Below, one piece after another: positions 63,181 to 64,000 of a stretch of 64,000 bases of DNA. The stretch is taken from NCBI GenBank assembly GCA_907164885.2, contig OU015499.1, forward strand, positions 154,484,408-154,548,407, in the 5' to 3' direction. Position 1 is the stretch's first letter, and the number at the start of each line of letters is the position of its first letter. The translations under genes were made by a program, and so were the position numbers. Origin of the DNA: Dolomedes plantarius. Lineage: Eukaryota > Arthropoda > Arachnida > Araneae > Dolomedidae. The notes under the pieces were generated by a model. That model had not been told where the DNA came from and ran no database searches. It saw only the letters and a program-made list of their open reading frames with translations.

Positions 63181-63694
63181 TTATTTATTTATTACAAAAG
63201 CTCGGAAGATTGGCTATGACGTCATTTGTTCTCAGTAAAGGGCGAGACTGCTGGCCATTCATTTGAGGGGAGCACCGTATAGGGGGCCAGCATTAACCCC
63301 TACAAGCCGGTCCGTCATTTAGAACCGAATCAAGTGACGAGACCGGAACACTTGACTCCCCATCTCCAGGGGTAAATTTGAGAACTTGGAGGCAGGGCCC
63401 GATTATGAACGCTGGGGGCCCCTGGGCAGATGCTATTCGGGCCCCCCCCCCTTACGAACATTTATAAAAATAAGAACTATCCATGGGCTATACATACTAT
63501 TAGAAGTACTAGGTGCATACACTAAGGGGGTTTGGGCAAAGTCCCGATTTGCCCATGCGATAAAAAGGCCCTGCTTGGAGGACATTGCAGCCACCATTAG
63601 TGAACACGGCGGTGGCTTTGGTCAGCGACCGGCTTCGAACCCGCAACTCTCAGATCACTGGGTCGACGCCTTTGCCAACAGGGCCACCACGCCC
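63181..63694 (-). mobile_element. tRNA-derived SINE, split by a hAT insertion
   Basis: Minus-strand copy of the SINE at 197-556. The tRNA-like head GGGCGTGGTGGCCCTGTTGG starts at 63,694, with B box GGGTTCGAAGCC (plus 63,631-63,642) and the body motif GTTCCGGTCTCGTCACTTGA. The left limit is taken at the TTATTTATTTATT run (inverse of an A-rich tail) and is uncertain. A 181-bp hAT element interrupts the body. Confidence 0.7.
63393..63573. mobile_element. hAT-type MITE, family H1, inside the SINE
   Basis: 181 bp, ends CAGGGCCCGATTATGAACGC and GCGATAAAAAGGCCCTG, perfect 8-bp duplications CTTGGAGG (63,385-63,392 and 63,574-63,581). Removing the element and one duplication rejoins the SINE body. 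It holds a C10 tract where the copy at 2,377 has G11, in opposite orientation. Confidence 0.92.
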
Positions 63695-63793
63695 AAGTAT
63701 TCACAGTCGTTATTATACATATCGAGTTTGGCTTGGTAATTAGTAAAGACCGTGGTAAACTAAACGCAATGTCAGAGGCGGACAAAATATGTA

Positions 63794-63950
63794 CAGTGGA
63801 ATCTCGATTATCGTTTTTCAAGGGACCGACTGAAATGAACGATAAATGCGGGAAAACGATAGATGCGGAAACATAACAAAGCAATAGGATCGTTGGGACT
63901 GGATAAAATGAACGACACATACGGAAAAACGATCGATCGAGATTCCACTG
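63794..63950. mobile_element. pogo/Tigger-like MITE, family P2, copy 2
   Basis: 157 bp, TA-flanked, ends CAGTGGAATCTCGATTATCG and GATCGAGATTCCACTG. Nearly identical to the copy at 4,375-4,544, and shorter by 13 bp near the right end. Confidence 0.88.
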
Positions 63951-64000
63951 TACATGTCTTTGATGACCCTGATACAGATAGAAAAATTCTCAAAGGTTTC

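Noticed and set aside
63386..63739. 117-codon plus-strand frame near the right end
   Set aside because: It runs antisense through the SINE and its hAT insertion; no protein similarity expected.
1..64000. tRNA genes, rRNA, CRISPR arrays, prokaryotic operons, viral genes
   Set aside because: The only tRNA-like boxes belong to the two SINE copies; no spaced direct-repeat array, rRNA segment or viral gene was seen.

Overview
This is eukaryotic, AT-rich, repeat-dense DNA, almost certainly from an animal. The SINE, Helitron, hAT, pogo/Tigger, mariner, piggyBac and PIF-like elements, the long introns and an uneven CpG pattern suggest an arthropod, possibly a chelicerate. That placement is inference; nothing here fixes the species.

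One host gene can be supported. Four minus-strand exons (58,100 down to 45,395) join in a single open frame and encode the first 101 residues of a protein I identify as PPP4R1, the HEAT-repeat regulatory subunit 1 of protein phosphatase 4. Exon 1 is only ATGGCGG, inside a YY1-like motif with three inverted CCAAT boxes at and above it. Introns 1, 2 and 3 are 103, 10,717 and 1,581 bp. I found no exon after exon 4, so the HEAT-repeat body must lie below 45.39 kb, in the window unseen or beyond its left edge.

Base composition falls into three zones. From 1 to about 38.4 kb the DNA has ordinary CpG content, many poly-G/C tracts, long (TA)n runs and scattered mobile elements. From about 38.4 to 57.1 kb, which matches the gene body, CpG is strongly depleted and long G/C tracts vanish. 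The CpG-rich islets inside this block are transposon insertions. From 57.1 kb to the end CpG returns, with the promoter and another cluster of mobile elements.

Most of the remaining annotation is mobile DNA, bounded by terminal inverted repeats and target-site duplications (TSDs) read directly from the sequence. It comprises eight pogo/Tigger-like elements flanked by TA, seven hAT-type elements (six with recognisable 8-bp duplications), one TTAA-flanked piggyBac-like element, one fold-back mariner derivative with a transposase relic, a PIF-like MITE family with three complete copies within 1.9 kb, one small Helitron, two tRNA-derived SINE copies (one split by a hAT insertion), a LINE RNase H relic and a hAT transposase relic. 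No tRNA gene, rRNA gene, CRISPR array or prokaryotic-type operon was seen. No clearly new biological system was found; the best leads are the CpG/poly-G footprint of the gene body and the layered, datable transposon insertions.
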